Shown piece after piece: positions 30,105 to 38,764 of a stretch of DNA of 64,000 bases. Under the pieces are notes generated by a model. It worked only from the letters and a program-made list of their open reading frames with translations. It ran no database searches and was not told where the DNA came from. Source of the DNA: Azospirillum cavernae (GTDB lineage Bacteria > Pseudomonadota > Alphaproteobacteria > Azospirillales > Azospirillaceae). The DNA lies in NCBI RefSeq assembly GCF_003590795.1, contig NZ_QYUL01000002.1, forward strand, positions 248,001 through 312,000, read 5' to 3'. A program made the translations under genes and the position numbers. Position 1 is the first letter of the stretch, and each line of letters starts with the position of its first letter.

Positions 30105-32201
30105 TTAGCTGCCGATGCGGCCGCCGTCGGTGCGGCGCACGGCGACGACCGCCGGGCGCGGAACGCTGCCGGTCGGCCACACGCTGGTCCGGCGCAGCTT
30201 GCTGTTGGTGGCGGAACGGTCAACCACCGCGCCATCTTCGCCCGGATGCTGGACGGCGCAGAAGAAAGTGGTGTCGTCCGGCGACAGCAGCGGGCCGCAG
30301 ATCTCGCATTCCGCCGGACCGACGAGGAAGCGCTTGACCTGACGCGGGAAGCCCCCGGCGGTGGACGTCACCAGAACCTGATCGTTGCAGGTCGGCGTCG
30401 TCGGCGCGGTGCCGTCGGTGGCGATGAACAGGTTGCCGGTGCTGTCAAAGGCGATGTTGTCGGGCGCGCCAAAGGCCGGACCCTGGAAGGTCGGCACGCC
30501 GTTCCACACCACGCTGGTGTTGGTCCCCGCCGCCGCCGACGGGTTGCCCGCCAGCAGGAAGATGGTCCAGGCGAAGCGCGTGGCCGCCATGTCGTTGTCG
30601 GCCTCGGTGATCTCCAGAATATGACCCGAAATGTTGCTGGCGCGCGGGTTCGCCGCGTTCGGCGCGGTGGTCCCGGTCGCCGTGCGGTTGCTGTTGTTGG
30701 TCATCACCATGTAGACTTTGCCGTTGCCCTGCCAATTGGCGTCGCGCGGGGCCTCGATGTCCTCCGGGCGGTCCATCGGGGTGGCGCCCAGGACGGCGGC
30801 GGCCTCGCGGGCGCGGATCAGCACGTCGGCCTGGTTGCGGAATTTGCCCGGCGACAGCAGGTTGAGCGTGGCGAAATCCAGCGGCAACCAAGTTCCCGTG
30901 CCGTTGTCGCTGAATTTGGCGACGTACAGCACGCCCTCGTCGAGCAACGTGTCGTTGGCGGCGCGGTTGGCGGCGTTGTAACGACCGTTCGAGACATACT
31001 TGTAGGCGTATTGGAAACGCTCGTCGTCGCCGGTGTAGACGACCAGACGATTGCTGGCGTTCAGCACGCTCTGGGCGGCCTCATGCTTGAAGCGGCCCAG
31101 CGCCGTGCGCTTCTTCGGGCGGGCGCCAGGGGTGTAGGGATCGATTTCGACGACCCAACCAAAGCGGAATGGCTCCTTGACGCCTTCGGCCTTCGACAGG
31201 TCGAAGCGGCTGTCATAAGCCTCCCAGAACAAGGTGAAATCGGTCGAGGTCGCGGGCGTCGCCGCGTTGTTCATCGACGACCAGGACGCGTGCAGCGTCT
31301 TCAAGGTCGCGTCGGTGACGGCGGAGCGGTTGTTGAAATAGCCGTCCCAATTCTCTTCGCAGGTCAGATAGGTGCCCCACGGGGTCAGGCCGCCCGCGCA
31401 ATTGGCGAAGGTGCCCTTGATCAGCACGCCCGTCGGATCGGCGGGGGTCTGCAACAGCGTGTCGCCGCGCGCCGGGCCGGTGACGTCCATCAGGGTGGTG
31501 GCGGTGACGCGGCGGTTGTAGGCCGAATTGACGTTCGGCACCCAATTGCCGTTGATCATGTTGATCTCGACCACCGAGACGCCGACCGACTCCATCTGCG
31601 TTTCGACATGGTTGCGCGTCGGCAGGGTGCGCGGGGCCAGCGTGGCGTCGCGGCTGACCGGGATCGGGTAATCGGCGAACTGGCCGACGCCGGTCGCGTA
31701 TTCGTGGTTGACCGCCATCAGATAGGACGGGTGCGAGAAGCGGCCGCCAAGCTTCGGCTGCGCGCCGTAGGGCAGCGGGAACAGGGCGACCATGTCGTTG
31801 TTGAAGCCAAAGCGGCGGGCCTGTTCCGCCGGGGTCTGGGCGTTCAGGTCAAACGGCGCCATGCCGGCAAACAGCGGGTCGCCCCACTGGATCACCACCT
31901 GCGACTTGTAGCCCGGCGGAACCGTGACGGTGTCGGCCTTGGTCACGCCCAACGACTCGAAGGTCAGGGCGGCGGGCGCGGCCTTGGCCTCGCCCGAGAA
32001 GCCGGTCAGCGTCGCCGGAACCGAGGCGGCGGCCCCCGCCAGCGCCAGCCCCTTCAACAGCGAACGGCGCTCCAGATGGCGTTCGGCGATGCGGGCGAAG
32101 GTCAGGCTTTCATCAACGCCGCGCGCGGCCAGCGACGCCTGGTCATAAGCGTCGGTGTCGGCGTCTTGCGGCAGAGCTTGCGGCGTGTCGTGCGACGTCA
32201 T
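30105..32201 (-). CDS. phoX: PhoX-family phosphatase (DUF839), Tat-exported
   Basis: 698 residues from ATG 32201 (MTSHDTPQALPQ). A twin-arginine signal lies at about residue 45: ERRSLLKGLALAGAAASVPA, so the protein is folded with its metals before export. PhoX landmarks are HPSYLMAVNHEYATGVGQF, GTYLTCEENWDGYF, FGWVVEIDPYTPGARPKKRT, ALGRFKHEAAQSV and DNIAFDSTGNLFIATDG. PhoX uses calcium and iron to release phosphate from organic esters. A TTGACA-like hexamer (32290-32295, minus strand) lies in the 244-bp upstream gap; I could not recognise a clear Pho box. Ends in a terminator. Confidence 0.92.
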   Translation of the reverse strand: MTSHDTPQALPQDADTDAYDQASLAARGVDESLTFARIAERHLERRSLLKGLALAGAAASVPATLTGFSGEAKAAPAALTFESLGVTKADTVTVPPGYKSQVVIQWGDPLFAGMAPFDLNAQTPAEQARRFGFNNDMVALFPLPYGAQPKLGGRFSHPSYLMAVNHEYATGVGQFADYPIPVSRDATLAPRTLPTRNHVETQMESVGVSVVEINMINGNWVPNVNSAYNRRVTATTLMDVTGPARGDTLLQTPADPTGVLIKGTFANCAGGLTPWGTYLTCEENWDGYFNNRSAVTDATLKTLHASWSSMNNAATPATSTDFTLFWEAYDSRFDLSKAEGVKEPFRFGWVVEIDPYTPGARPKKRTALGRFKHEAAQSVLNASNRLVVYTGDDERFQYAYKYVSNGRYNAANRAANDTLLDEGVLYVAKFSDNGTGTWLPLDFATLNLLSPGKFRNQADVLIRAREAAAVLGATPMDRPEDIEAPRDANWQGNGKVYMVMTNNSNRTATGTTAPNAANPRASNISGHILEITEADNDMAATRFAWTIFLLAGNPSAAAGTNTSVVWNGVPTFQGPAFGAPDNIAFDSTGNLFIATDGTAPTTPTCNDQVLVTSTAGGFPRQVKRFLVGPAECEICGPLLSPDDTTFFCAVQHPGEDGAVVDRSATNSKLRRTSVWPTGSVPRPAVVAVRRTDGGRIGS

Positions 32202-32445
32202 GGAACAATACCCCTGTGGAGGCAACCGATCAGGTTGCGCTTTGATGCCGTGTCTGCGCCGTACCTGCCTGATTGTCTTTAAAGTTTTATGTCAAACCGA
32301 TGAAATTGTTCGTCGGCGCATCTTTCCAATTTCCGCAACAAAATACTCACGTTTGCGTCATCACCCTCGCCTATAAGCCAGTCGAATTTCCGCCCGCCGT
32401 CCGATCGGTCGCCGGGCGACACGACAGACAAAAGAGAGACGGGTC

Positions 32446-33135
32446 ATGACGACGAACGCGGGCCGCAACACGGCCATTTCGGCGGCGCTGGGCGCCCTTC
32501 TGGCCTTGGCCGCGCCGGTCGAATCGGGCGCGGCGGAAGCCCAAGGCGCCTATGTCCGCGCCGACATCGGCGGTTCCTTCGCCCGCTCGCCCGGTGGCAG
32601 CGTCGCCGGCGGCAATGGTTTTTCCGGCGATCTCGGCAAGTCGGCGGTGTTCGAACTGGGCGCGGGCTACCAGCTCCCCTACAATCTGCGGGCCGAGCTG
32701 ACCGCCGGGTATCGCCCCAACTTCGCCGTCCGGTCGCGCGAGTCGCTGAGCGGGATCCCGCTGTCCGCCGACGCCAAGCTGCGGACCTGGACCGTGATGG
32801 CCAACGCCTATTACGACATCGACACCGGAACCGCCTTCACCCCCTATGTCGGGGCGGGCGCCGGGGTGGCCTTCAACCGGCTGAACACCGTCACCTATCG
32901 GCTGGGCGCGGCGGAATTCCAGGAAAGCGGCAAGAACACCAGCCGCTTCGCCTGGTCGGTGATGGCGGGCGGCGCCTACGCCGTCACCAGCGCGATCAAG
33001 CTCGATCTTGGCTACCGCTATCTCGACGCCGGGCGCTTTGAAACCAGCGGAAACACCACCAACGGCCCGGTCACGCCGGTGAAGGGCGACGTCCGCAGCC
33101 ATGAAATCAAACTCGGCCTGCGCTACGCCTTCTGA
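32446..33135 (+). CDS. Outer-membrane beta-barrel protein (opacity/porin-like)
   Basis: 229 residues. A signal peptide (ALGALLALAAPVESGAA) is followed by alternating hydrophobic strands, for example GAYVRADIGGSFARS, FELGAGYQLPYNLRAELTAG, WTVMANAYYDIDTGTAFTPY, and IKLDLGYRYLDAG, ending SHEIKLGLRYAF with the C-terminal phenylalanine needed for outer-membrane insertion. It is like the small eight-strand OmpW/opacity barrels of alphaproteobacteria. Divergent from phoX across 244 bp. Confidence 0.86.
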   Translation: MTTNAGRNTAISAALGALLALAAPVESGAAEAQGAYVRADIGGSFARSPGGSVAGGNGFSGDLGKSAVFELGAGYQLPYNLRAELTAGYRPNFAVRSRESLSGIPLSADAKLRTWTVMANAYYDIDTGTAFTPYVGAGAGVAFNRLNTVTYRLGAAEFQESGKNTSRFAWSVMAGGAYAVTSAIKLDLGYRYLDAGRFETSGNTTNGPVTPVKGDVRSHEIKLGLRYAF

Positions 33136-33159
33136 CGCGGTGCAGCATTTTGGCAACAT

Positions 33160-33191
33160 CCGGGAAGCCTGATTGTGTCAGGAATTCCCGG
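33160..33191. terminator. Hairpin after the beta-barrel gene
   Basis: CCGGGAA (33160-33166) with TTCCCGG (33185-33191) and an inner CCTGA/TCAGG stem with loop TTGTG. There is no T-run; it may be a weak terminator or a 3'-end stabiliser. A second hairpin, GGCCTTG-ACGA-CAAGGCC, is at 33276-33293 just before the thioesterase gene. Confidence 0.45.
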
Positions 33192-33320
33192 ACAGCGCAG
33201 GAAGCCGTTGAACGGAAGGTGCTTTTCCCGGATTGTTGGGTATCGCCGCAACTGTTTTGACGGCGGCGCCCGACCGGCCTTGACGACAAGGCCGTCGCGG
33301 AGAAAAGGATCGACCACGAG

Positions 33321-33806
33321 ATGCATGACGCCAGCGAGCGGCCGCGCCGCCCCGACGACCACCCCAGCCACCGGCCTTTGCCGACCGGCTGTTTCCGGGT
33401 GCAGCGGCCCATTCGCTTTTCCCACAGCGACCCCGCCGGAATCGTCTATTTTCCGGTCTATTTCGACATGTTCAACGGCGCGGTGGAAGACTGGTTCACC
33501 CAAGGGCTGAACATCGACTACGCCAGCATGATCCTGGACCGGCGGCTGGGGTTGCCCATCGTCCACGCCGAATGCGATTTTCTGGCCCCCAGCCGGATGG
33601 GCGACACGCTGACGCTGGGCGTTTTGATCGAGCGGCTGGGGCGCAGTTCCCTGCAACTGCGCATCAACGGCGAGGTGGACGGGCAAGTCCGCCTGTCGGG
33701 CAGCCTGACGGTGGTGACGACCTCGTTGGATGATTTCGCCTCGATGCCGATCCCCGACGACATCCGCAGCGCGATGGAACTCTATCAGGCCCGCTGCGAG
33801 TCGTAG
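33321..33806 (+). CDS. Acyl-CoA thioesterase (4-hydroxybenzoyl-CoA thioesterase-like, hot-dog fold)
   Basis: 161 residues. The catalytic segment FSHSDPAGIVYFPVYFDMFN corresponds to the Asp-containing motif of the 4HBT/YbgC hot-dog thioesterases (D-x-x-G-H/I-V-Y). The rest is the beta-sheet half (DTLTLGVLIERLGRSSLQLR). It would release free acids from aromatic or short-chain acyl-CoA. The first 25 residues are polar and proline-rich. It converges on chrR with six bases between stops. Confidence 0.87.
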   Translation: MHDASERPRRPDDHPSHRPLPTGCFRVQRPIRFSHSDPAGIVYFPVYFDMFNGAVEDWFTQGLNIDYASMILDRRLGLPIVHAECDFLAPSRMGDTLTLGVLIERLGRSSLQLRINGEVDGQVRLSGSLTVVTTSLDDFASMPIPDDIRSAMELYQARCES

Positions 33807-33812
33807 CCCGCG

Positions 33813-34496
33813 TCACAAGCCGATGAAGGGCTGCATCAGCCGCCCCATCAGGCCGGTGAAGCGCAGCGGCGCGTCGGTGGCGATCAGGCACAGGCACTCC
33901 TCATGGCCGTCGGCGATGGGCTGGTGACGCACCTCGTCGTCGGCCTCAGCGACGTCGCCCGCGACGTAGCGGCCCAGCTCGTCGGTGAAGGATCCCGACA
34001 GAACCACCGTCAATTCCAGCCCGCCATGCCCATGATGGGGCAAGGCGGTTCCCGGCGCGATGCGCAGCAGTTGCGCCGACCCGCCGCGCGGCGTGCGCGG
34101 CAGCAGCTCCACCCGCCGCACGCCCGGCGCCAACCGCTGCCAGGGCGCCGCCGCCAGCGAGCCGACGTAGGGGCGCAACAGACTTGGCGTCCTGGATTCG
34201 CCCGGCGGGACAAAGTGGCGGCTGGGCGGACGGCGCTCTGGGCGCGCCGCGTCCAGGCAGGCCAGGGTGTCGGCCAGCGTCAAGCGTTCCAGCGGTTCCG
34301 GCGGCAACGCCTCCAGCAGCGCTCCGCCGACGGCGTCGATGTCGGCCAGCGCCGCGCGGCACTCCGGGCATGAGGCGAGATGGAGCGCCAGCGCCAGCGA
34401 CAGGCCTTCGCCCAAACTGCCCGCCCCATAGCCGACCAGCAGCGCGTCGCTGGGGTGATGCTTCGGGTGGTGTCCGGTCTTGCAGGCTCCGGTCAT
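33813..34496 (-). CDS. chrR: ChrR-type zinc anti-sigma factor with cupin domain
   Basis: 227 residues. The N-terminal zinc-binding anti-sigma domain has HHPSDALLVGYGAGSLGEG and the HxxxCxxC centre LHLASCPECRAALAD; the C-terminal cupin has ALPHHGHGGLELTVVLSGSF and a further His/Glu set. In Rhodobacter, ChrR holds the sigma factor RpoE until singlet oxygen or organic peroxide triggers its breakdown, a step that needs the cupin domain. Its ATG overlaps the rpoE stop by four bases. Confidence 0.93.
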   Translation of the reverse strand: MTGACKTGHHPKHHPSDALLVGYGAGSLGEGLSLALALHLASCPECRAALADIDAVGGALLEALPPEPLERLTLADTLACLDAARPERRPPSRHFVPPGESRTPSLLRPYVGSLAAAPWQRLAPGVRRVELLPRTPRGGSAQLLRIAPGTALPHHGHGGLELTVVLSGSFTDELGRYVAGDVAEADDEVRHQPIADGHEECLCLIATDAPLRFTGLMGRLMQPFIGL

Positions 34497-35062
34497 GGCT
34501 CGTCTCCCAGCGCCTTGCGGATCTTGCCCATGGCAAGGCGCAGGCGCGACTTCACAGTGCCCAAGGGCAGGTTCAGGCGCTCGGCGATCACCGGATGCGC
34601 CAAATCGGCGAAAAAGGACAAATGCACCACCTGCGCCTGCTCCGGCGTCAGGTCGCTGAGCGCGCCGCGCAGGCGCTTGGCCCGCTGGGCGCCGTCCAAC
34701 AGCGCGTCGGCGCGGGGGCGGTCATCCTCATGTTCGGCCAGCGCGTCGTCCGACACTTCGGGGTGGCGTTCGCGGCGCAGGGCGTCGATCCGCAAATTGC
34801 GGGCGATGGTGAAGACCCAGGTCGCGGCTTCGGCCTTGGCCGGGTCGAACAGTTCGGCCTTGCGCCAGACCGCCAGCATCGTGTCCTGCGCCAGATCCTT
34901 CGCCCGCTGCGGCGGCGCGCCCAGCTTCAGCATGTAGGATTTCACCCGTGGGGCGAAATGGGCGAACAGGCGGGCGAAGGCGGCGCGGTCACGCACAGTC
35001 GCCACCGCCAGCAGGGCGCGCGACATCTCATCGGTCGGTTCCAACGGATCCCGCTCGGTCAT
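34493..35062 (-). CDS. rpoE: ECF RNA polymerase sigma factor RpoE (ECF11 type)
   Basis: 189 residues from ATG 35062 (MTERDPLEPTDEM). Region 2: FARLFAHFAPRVKSYMLKLG, DLAQDTMLAVWRKAELFD and WVFTIARNLRIDALRR; region 4: LTPEQAQVVHLSFFADLAHP and PLGTVKSRLRLAMGKIRKAL. The frame is open to 35131, and ATG 35095 has a purine-rich run before it, but the promoter found at 35102-35130 would start transcription close to 35095, so 35062 is the better start. It controls its own operon and the two neighbouring ones, as judged from identical promoter motifs. Confidence 0.93.
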   Translation of the reverse strand: MTERDPLEPTDEMSRALLAVATVRDRAAFARLFAHFAPRVKSYMLKLGAPPQRAKDLAQDTMLAVWRKAELFDPAKAEAATWVFTIARNLRIDALRRERHPEVSDDALAEHEDDRPRADALLDGAQRAKRLRGALSDLTPEQAQVVHLSFFADLAHPVIAERLNLPLGTVKSRLRLAMGKIRKALGDEP

Positions 35063-35101
35063 GGACGGTGAAGAAAGGGGGGCAAGGCCACGCATAGCCC
35101 C

Positions 35102-35130
35102 CTTTACGCGACGACCGCCGCGTCGGATCA
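35102..35130 (-). promoter_or_regulatory. RpoE-dependent promoter of rpoE-chrR
   Basis: On the minus strand: TGATCC (35130-35125), exactly 18 bases, then TAAAG (35106-35102). This matches the RpoE/ECF11 promoter as I recall it (TGATCC-N18-TAA). Predicted start is near 35096, about 30 bases before the rpoE ATG. Confidence 0.8.
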
Positions 35131-35188
35131 CCGTCCGAACGCCCGATCAGGGTGTTTCCCTATTGGAGCAGGAAAGCGCCGTCGGCGG

Positions 35189-35217
35189 TGATCCAGCCGC
35201 CGCCCTTGGGCGTAAAC
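35189..35217 (+). promoter_or_regulatory. RpoE-dependent promoter of the FAD oxidoreductase-cfa operon
   Basis: TGATCC (35189-35194), 18 bases, TAAAC (35213-35217). Same spacing and hexamer as the divergent rpoE promoter. Predicted start is near 35224, giving a leader of about 30 bases before ATG 35254. Confidence 0.8.
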
Positions 35218-35253
35218 CTAATTGTTCCGCACCCGAACAGGGGCTTATCGCCA

Positions 35254-36648
35254 ATGACCAGCGCCGACATTCTGCCGATCCGTTCTGTCCACACCTCTCC
35301 ATCCCAACCCCAATCCGTCGCCGTCATTGGTTCCGGAATCGCCGGGCTGTCGGCGGCGTGGCTGCTGTCCAAGGCGCACCGCGTCACCCTGTTCGAGAAG
35401 GAAGACCGCCCCGGCGGCCACGCCAACACGGTGGACACCGACCTCTGCGGCCCGGTGGACACCGGATTCATCGTCTACAACGCGCCGAGTTACCCGAATC
35501 TGGTCGCCCTGTTCGATCATCTGGGCGTGGCGACGCGCCCCACCGACATGAGCTTCGCCGCTTCGCTCGACGGCGGGCGGATCGAGTATGCGGGAAGCTC
35601 GCTTGGCACCCTGTTCGCGCAGAAAAGCAACCTTCTGCGCCCGCGCTTCTGGCGGATGCTGCGCGATTTGGTGCGCTTTTACCGCGACGCGCCCAAGCAG
35701 TTGAGCGCGCCGGACGCCGAAAACCTGACCTTGGGCGAATTGCTGGACCGGGGCGGCTATTCCGACGCCTTCGTCCGCGACCATCTGTTGCCGATGGCCG
35801 CCGCGATCTGGTCCACCCCGGCGGAATCGATGCGCGATCACCCAGCCGCCGCCTTCGTCCGCTTCTGCGAGAATCACGGGCTGCTGAAGATCACCGACCG
35901 CCCGATCTGGCGCACGGTGGAGGGCGGCAGCCGCGCCTATGTCAACCGCATCCTGGCCGACATGCCGAACGCCCTGCGCCTGAACAGCGCGGTGGAGTCC
36001 GTGTCGCGCGAGGGGGGCCGAGTGCGGATCCGCGACCGGCGCGGGGCGCTGCACGAGTTCGACCATGTGGTGATCGCCGCCCACGCCGATCAGGCGCTGG
36101 CCCTGCTCGACGACCCCAGCGGCGAGGAGCGCCGCCTGCTCGGCGCCTTCGGGTACGAGCGCAACCTCGCCATCCTGCACGAAGACGACACGCTGATGCC
36201 CAAGCGCCGGGCGGTGTGGTCAAGCTGGAATTACCTGTCGCAACCGCGTGTTCCGGGCGCGGGGCCAGAGGGCGACGCGGTGTGCGTCACCTATTGGATG
36301 AACCGGCTGCAAAGCTTCCTGCCGCCCGAACGCGACCTGTTCGTGACCCTGAATCCGATCCGCCCGCCGCGCGAGGGCAGCATTCTGCGCAGCTTCCTCT
36401 ACGACCACCCGGTCTTCGGGATGGGGGCGCTCGCCGCGCAAAAGCAATTGTGGAGCCTGCAAGGCCAGCGCAACACCTGGTTCGCCGGATCCTATTTCGG
36501 CGCGGGCTTTCACGAGGACGGGGCGCAAGCCGGGCTGGCGGTGGCCGAGGCGCTGGGCGGGGTCCGCCGCCCCTGGTCGGTGGGGAATGAATCCGGTCGC
36601 ATCCATCTCGGCCCCCATCCGCGCGCCGCCGCGCGCGAGGCCGCGTGA
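35254..36648 (+). CDS. FAD-dependent oxidoreductase of the RpoE/ChrR regulon (flavin amine-oxidase fold)
   Basis: 464 residues from ATG 35254; a further 34 upstream codons are open but lie over the promoter. FAD binding: SVAVIGSGIAGLSAAWLL (residue 21 on) and FEKEDRPGGHANTVDTD. Later stretches EGGSRAYVNRILADMP, VVIAAHADQALALL and SWNYLSQPRVPGAG are typical of the NAD(P)/FAD proteins encoded next to DUF1365 and cyclopropane synthase. In Rhodobacter sphaeroides a homologous gene of the RpoE regulon is, from memory, needed for methylated furan fatty-acid synthesis. It overlaps the next gene by one base (TGATG). Confidence 0.9.
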   Translation: MTSADILPIRSVHTSPSQPQSVAVIGSGIAGLSAAWLLSKAHRVTLFEKEDRPGGHANTVDTDLCGPVDTGFIVYNAPSYPNLVALFDHLGVATRPTDMSFAASLDGGRIEYAGSSLGTLFAQKSNLLRPRFWRMLRDLVRFYRDAPKQLSAPDAENLTLGELLDRGGYSDAFVRDHLLPMAAAIWSTPAESMRDHPAAAFVRFCENHGLLKITDRPIWRTVEGGSRAYVNRILADMPNALRLNSAVESVSREGGRVRIRDRRGALHEFDHVVIAAHADQALALLDDPSGEERRLLGAFGYERNLAILHEDDTLMPKRRAVWSSWNYLSQPRVPGAGPEGDAVCVTYWMNRLQSFLPPERDLFVTLNPIRPPREGSILRSFLYDHPVFGMGALAAQKQLWSLQGQRNTWFAGSYFGAGFHEDGAQAGLAVAEALGGVRRPWSVGNESGRIHLGPHPRAAAREAA

Positions 36649-37511
36649 TGGAACCGTTCGCCTCCGGCCTCTATGTCGGCGCGGTGACGCACCGCCGGGT
36701 CAAGCCGGTGGCGCACCGGCTGTCCTACCGGGTGTTCAGCCTGTTGATCGACCTGGACGAGTTGCCCCGCCTCGACGCCGCCTTTCGCCTGTTCGCCCAC
36801 AACCGCTTCGGCTTGCTGGGCTTCCGCGACCGGGATTTCGGCGCGAAGGCCGACCAGCCGGGCGCGGAGTTGCCGCTGAAGGATTGGGCGGCGCGGCATC
36901 TGGAACGGGCCGGAATCGTCGCCGACGGGCCGATCCGCATCCTGTGCTTCCCCCGCGTTTTGGGCATGGTTTTCAACCCGCTCAGCGTCTGGTTCTGCCA
37001 CCGGGCCGACGGCAGCCTCGCCGCCATCATCCACGAGGTGTCGAACACCTTCGGCCAGCGCCATTCCTATTTGATCCCCGCCGAAATCGGCGCCGATGGG
37101 CTGGTGCGGCAGAGCTGCGACAAGCGTTTTTACGTCTCCCCCTTCATGGACATGGAGACGGCCTATCATTTCCGCATCCGCCCGCCCGCCGACGATCTGC
37201 TGCTGGCGATCCGCCAGACCGACGCCGAGGGGCCGGTGCTGCACGCCACCCTGGCCGCCCGCCGGGTGGAGATCAGCGACGGCGCGCTGCTGCGCGCCTG
37301 GGCGCGCCATCCGCTGATGACGCTCAAAGTCGTGGCGGGCATCCATTGGGAGGCGCTGCGCCTGTGGCGCAAGGGCATGACCATCCGCCCGCGCCCCGAC
37401 GCCCCCGCCGATCCCGTCACCATCGTGACGCCCGCTCTGGCGTCGCCAACCTCCCTGTCATCCGCCGCCCTTTCCCCCATCATCGCCCCCAGCAAGGGAA
37501 TTCCCGCATGA
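36648..37511 (+). CDS. DUF1365 family protein
   Basis: 287 residues. DUF1365 hallmarks: GAVTHRRVKPVAHRLSYRVF at the start, CFPRVLGMVFNPLSVWFCH, HEVSNTFGQRHSYLIP and KRFYVSPFMDMETAYHFRI. Biochemical function is not established for most members; their constant neighbours are the FAD oxidoreductase upstream and a Cfa-type methyltransferase downstream, as here, so a role in modifying the fatty chain is likely. Stop and next start overlap by four bases. Confidence 0.9.
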   Translation: MEPFASGLYVGAVTHRRVKPVAHRLSYRVFSLLIDLDELPRLDAAFRLFAHNRFGLLGFRDRDFGAKADQPGAELPLKDWAARHLERAGIVADGPIRILCFPRVLGMVFNPLSVWFCHRADGSLAAIIHEVSNTFGQRHSYLIPAEIGADGLVRQSCDKRFYVSPFMDMETAYHFRIRPPADDLLLAIRQTDAEGPVLHATLAARRVEISDGALLRAWARHPLMTLKVVAGIHWEALRLWRKGMTIRPRPDAPADPVTIVTPALASPTSLSSAALSPIIAPSKGIPA

Positions 37512-38740
37512 CCGACGTTGCAGCAACCGCCGTTCGTCCCTGGTGGCGGCGGCTGACGCCCGGCCGCGATCTGTGGACCAATCTGTTTTTGCGCGCCGCC
37601 TCCCGCATCCGCCATGGCAGCCTGACCATACGGCTGCCCGACGGGCGGTCGATGGAGTTCGGCAACCCGGCGGACGGCCCGCGCGCCGACCTGACGCTGG
37701 ACGACCCGACGGCGGCCCGTCATCTGCTGTTGGGTGGCGACATCGGTCTGGCCGAGGCCTATGGCGATGGGCTGTGGCGCAGCTCCGACCTGCCCGCCTT
37801 GATCGAGCTTGGCATCCGCAACGAGGCCGAGTTGGGCAGCCAGATCCTGGCCTCAGCCGCCCTGGCCTTCGTCAACCGGCTGCACCACCGGCTGCACGAC
37901 AACACACGCGGCGGCAGCCGCCGCAACATCGCGGCGCATTACGATCTGGGCAACCGCTTTTACCAACTGTGGCTTGACCCCGGCATGACCTATTCCTCCG
38001 CCCTGTATGAGCGGGCGGGGCAGAGCCTGGAGGACGCGCAAGACGCCAAGATCCGCCGCGTCGGCGACCTGTTGGAGCTGTCGCCGGGCCAGAGCGTGCT
38101 GGAAATCGGCTGCGGCTGGGGCGGCATGGCGGAGCATCTGACCCGCGCGCGCGGCGTCTCCGTCGTCGGGCTGACCCTGTCCACCGAACAGCTCGCCTTC
38201 GCGCAAGGGCGCTTGGCCGACAGCCCCGAATCTGGGATGGCGGAATTCCGTTTGCAGGATTACCGCGACGTGGAGGGCCAGTTCGACCGCATCGTCTCCA
38301 TCGAAATGATCGAGGCGGTCGGCGAAGCCCATTGGCCGCGTTACTTCAGCACCCTGCGCGACCGGCTGACGCCCGGCGGCTGCGCCGTCGTCCAGGCGAT
38401 CACCATCGAAGACAAACGTTTCCCCGGCTACCGGCGCGGCTGCGATTTCATCCAACGCCACATCTTCCCCGGCGGGATGCTGCCCTGCCCGTCGGCGATG
38501 CGGGAGCAGGCGGCGCAGGCCGGGTTGGTGATCGACCATGTCGAAACCTTCGGCTTCAGCTACGCCGAAACGCTGGCGGAATGGCGGCGGCGCTTCCTGG
38601 CGGCGTGGCCGCAGGCCGCCGCCCAGGGCTTCGACGAGCGGTTCGGGCGGCTGTGGGACTATTATCTGGCCTATTGCGAGGCCGGTTTCCGCGCCAAGAC
38701 CATCGACGTCGGCCTCTGGCGCTTCCGGCGGCCATCATGA
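37508..38740 (+). CDS. cfa: Cyclopropane-fatty-acyl-phospholipid synthase-type methyltransferase
   Basis: 410 residues from ATG 37508. The N-terminal lipid-binding part is followed by the SAM fold: NIAAHYDLGNRFYQLWLDPG, MTYSSALYERAGQSLEDAQ, VLEIGCGWGGMAEHL (SAM motif I, about residue 198), SIEMIEAVGEAHW, and QRHIFPGGMLPCPSAM. It transfers methyl or methylene from SAM to an unsaturated phospholipid chain. Whether it makes cyclopropane or a methyl branch for furan fatty acids cannot be told from sequence. Third gene of the RpoE-controlled operon. Confidence 0.92.
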   Translation: MTDVAATAVRPWWRRLTPGRDLWTNLFLRAASRIRHGSLTIRLPDGRSMEFGNPADGPRADLTLDDPTAARHLLLGGDIGLAEAYGDGLWRSSDLPALIELGIRNEAELGSQILASAALAFVNRLHHRLHDNTRGGSRRNIAAHYDLGNRFYQLWLDPGMTYSSALYERAGQSLEDAQDAKIRRVGDLLELSPGQSVLEIGCGWGGMAEHLTRARGVSVVGLTLSTEQLAFAQGRLADSPESGMAEFRLQDYRDVEGQFDRIVSIEMIEAVGEAHWPRYFSTLRDRLTPGGCAVVQAITIEDKRFPGYRRGCDFIQRHIFPGGMLPCPSAMREQAAQAGLVIDHVETFGFSYAETLAEWRRRFLAAWPQAAAQGFDERFGRLWDYYLAYCEAGFRAKTIDVGLWRFRRPS

Positions 38741-38764
38741 GCGTCCAAACATGACTGGCCCGCA

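Noticed and set aside
30078..32282. 734-codon plus frame opposite PhoX
   Set aside because: PhoX with Tat signal and terminator is on the minus strand.
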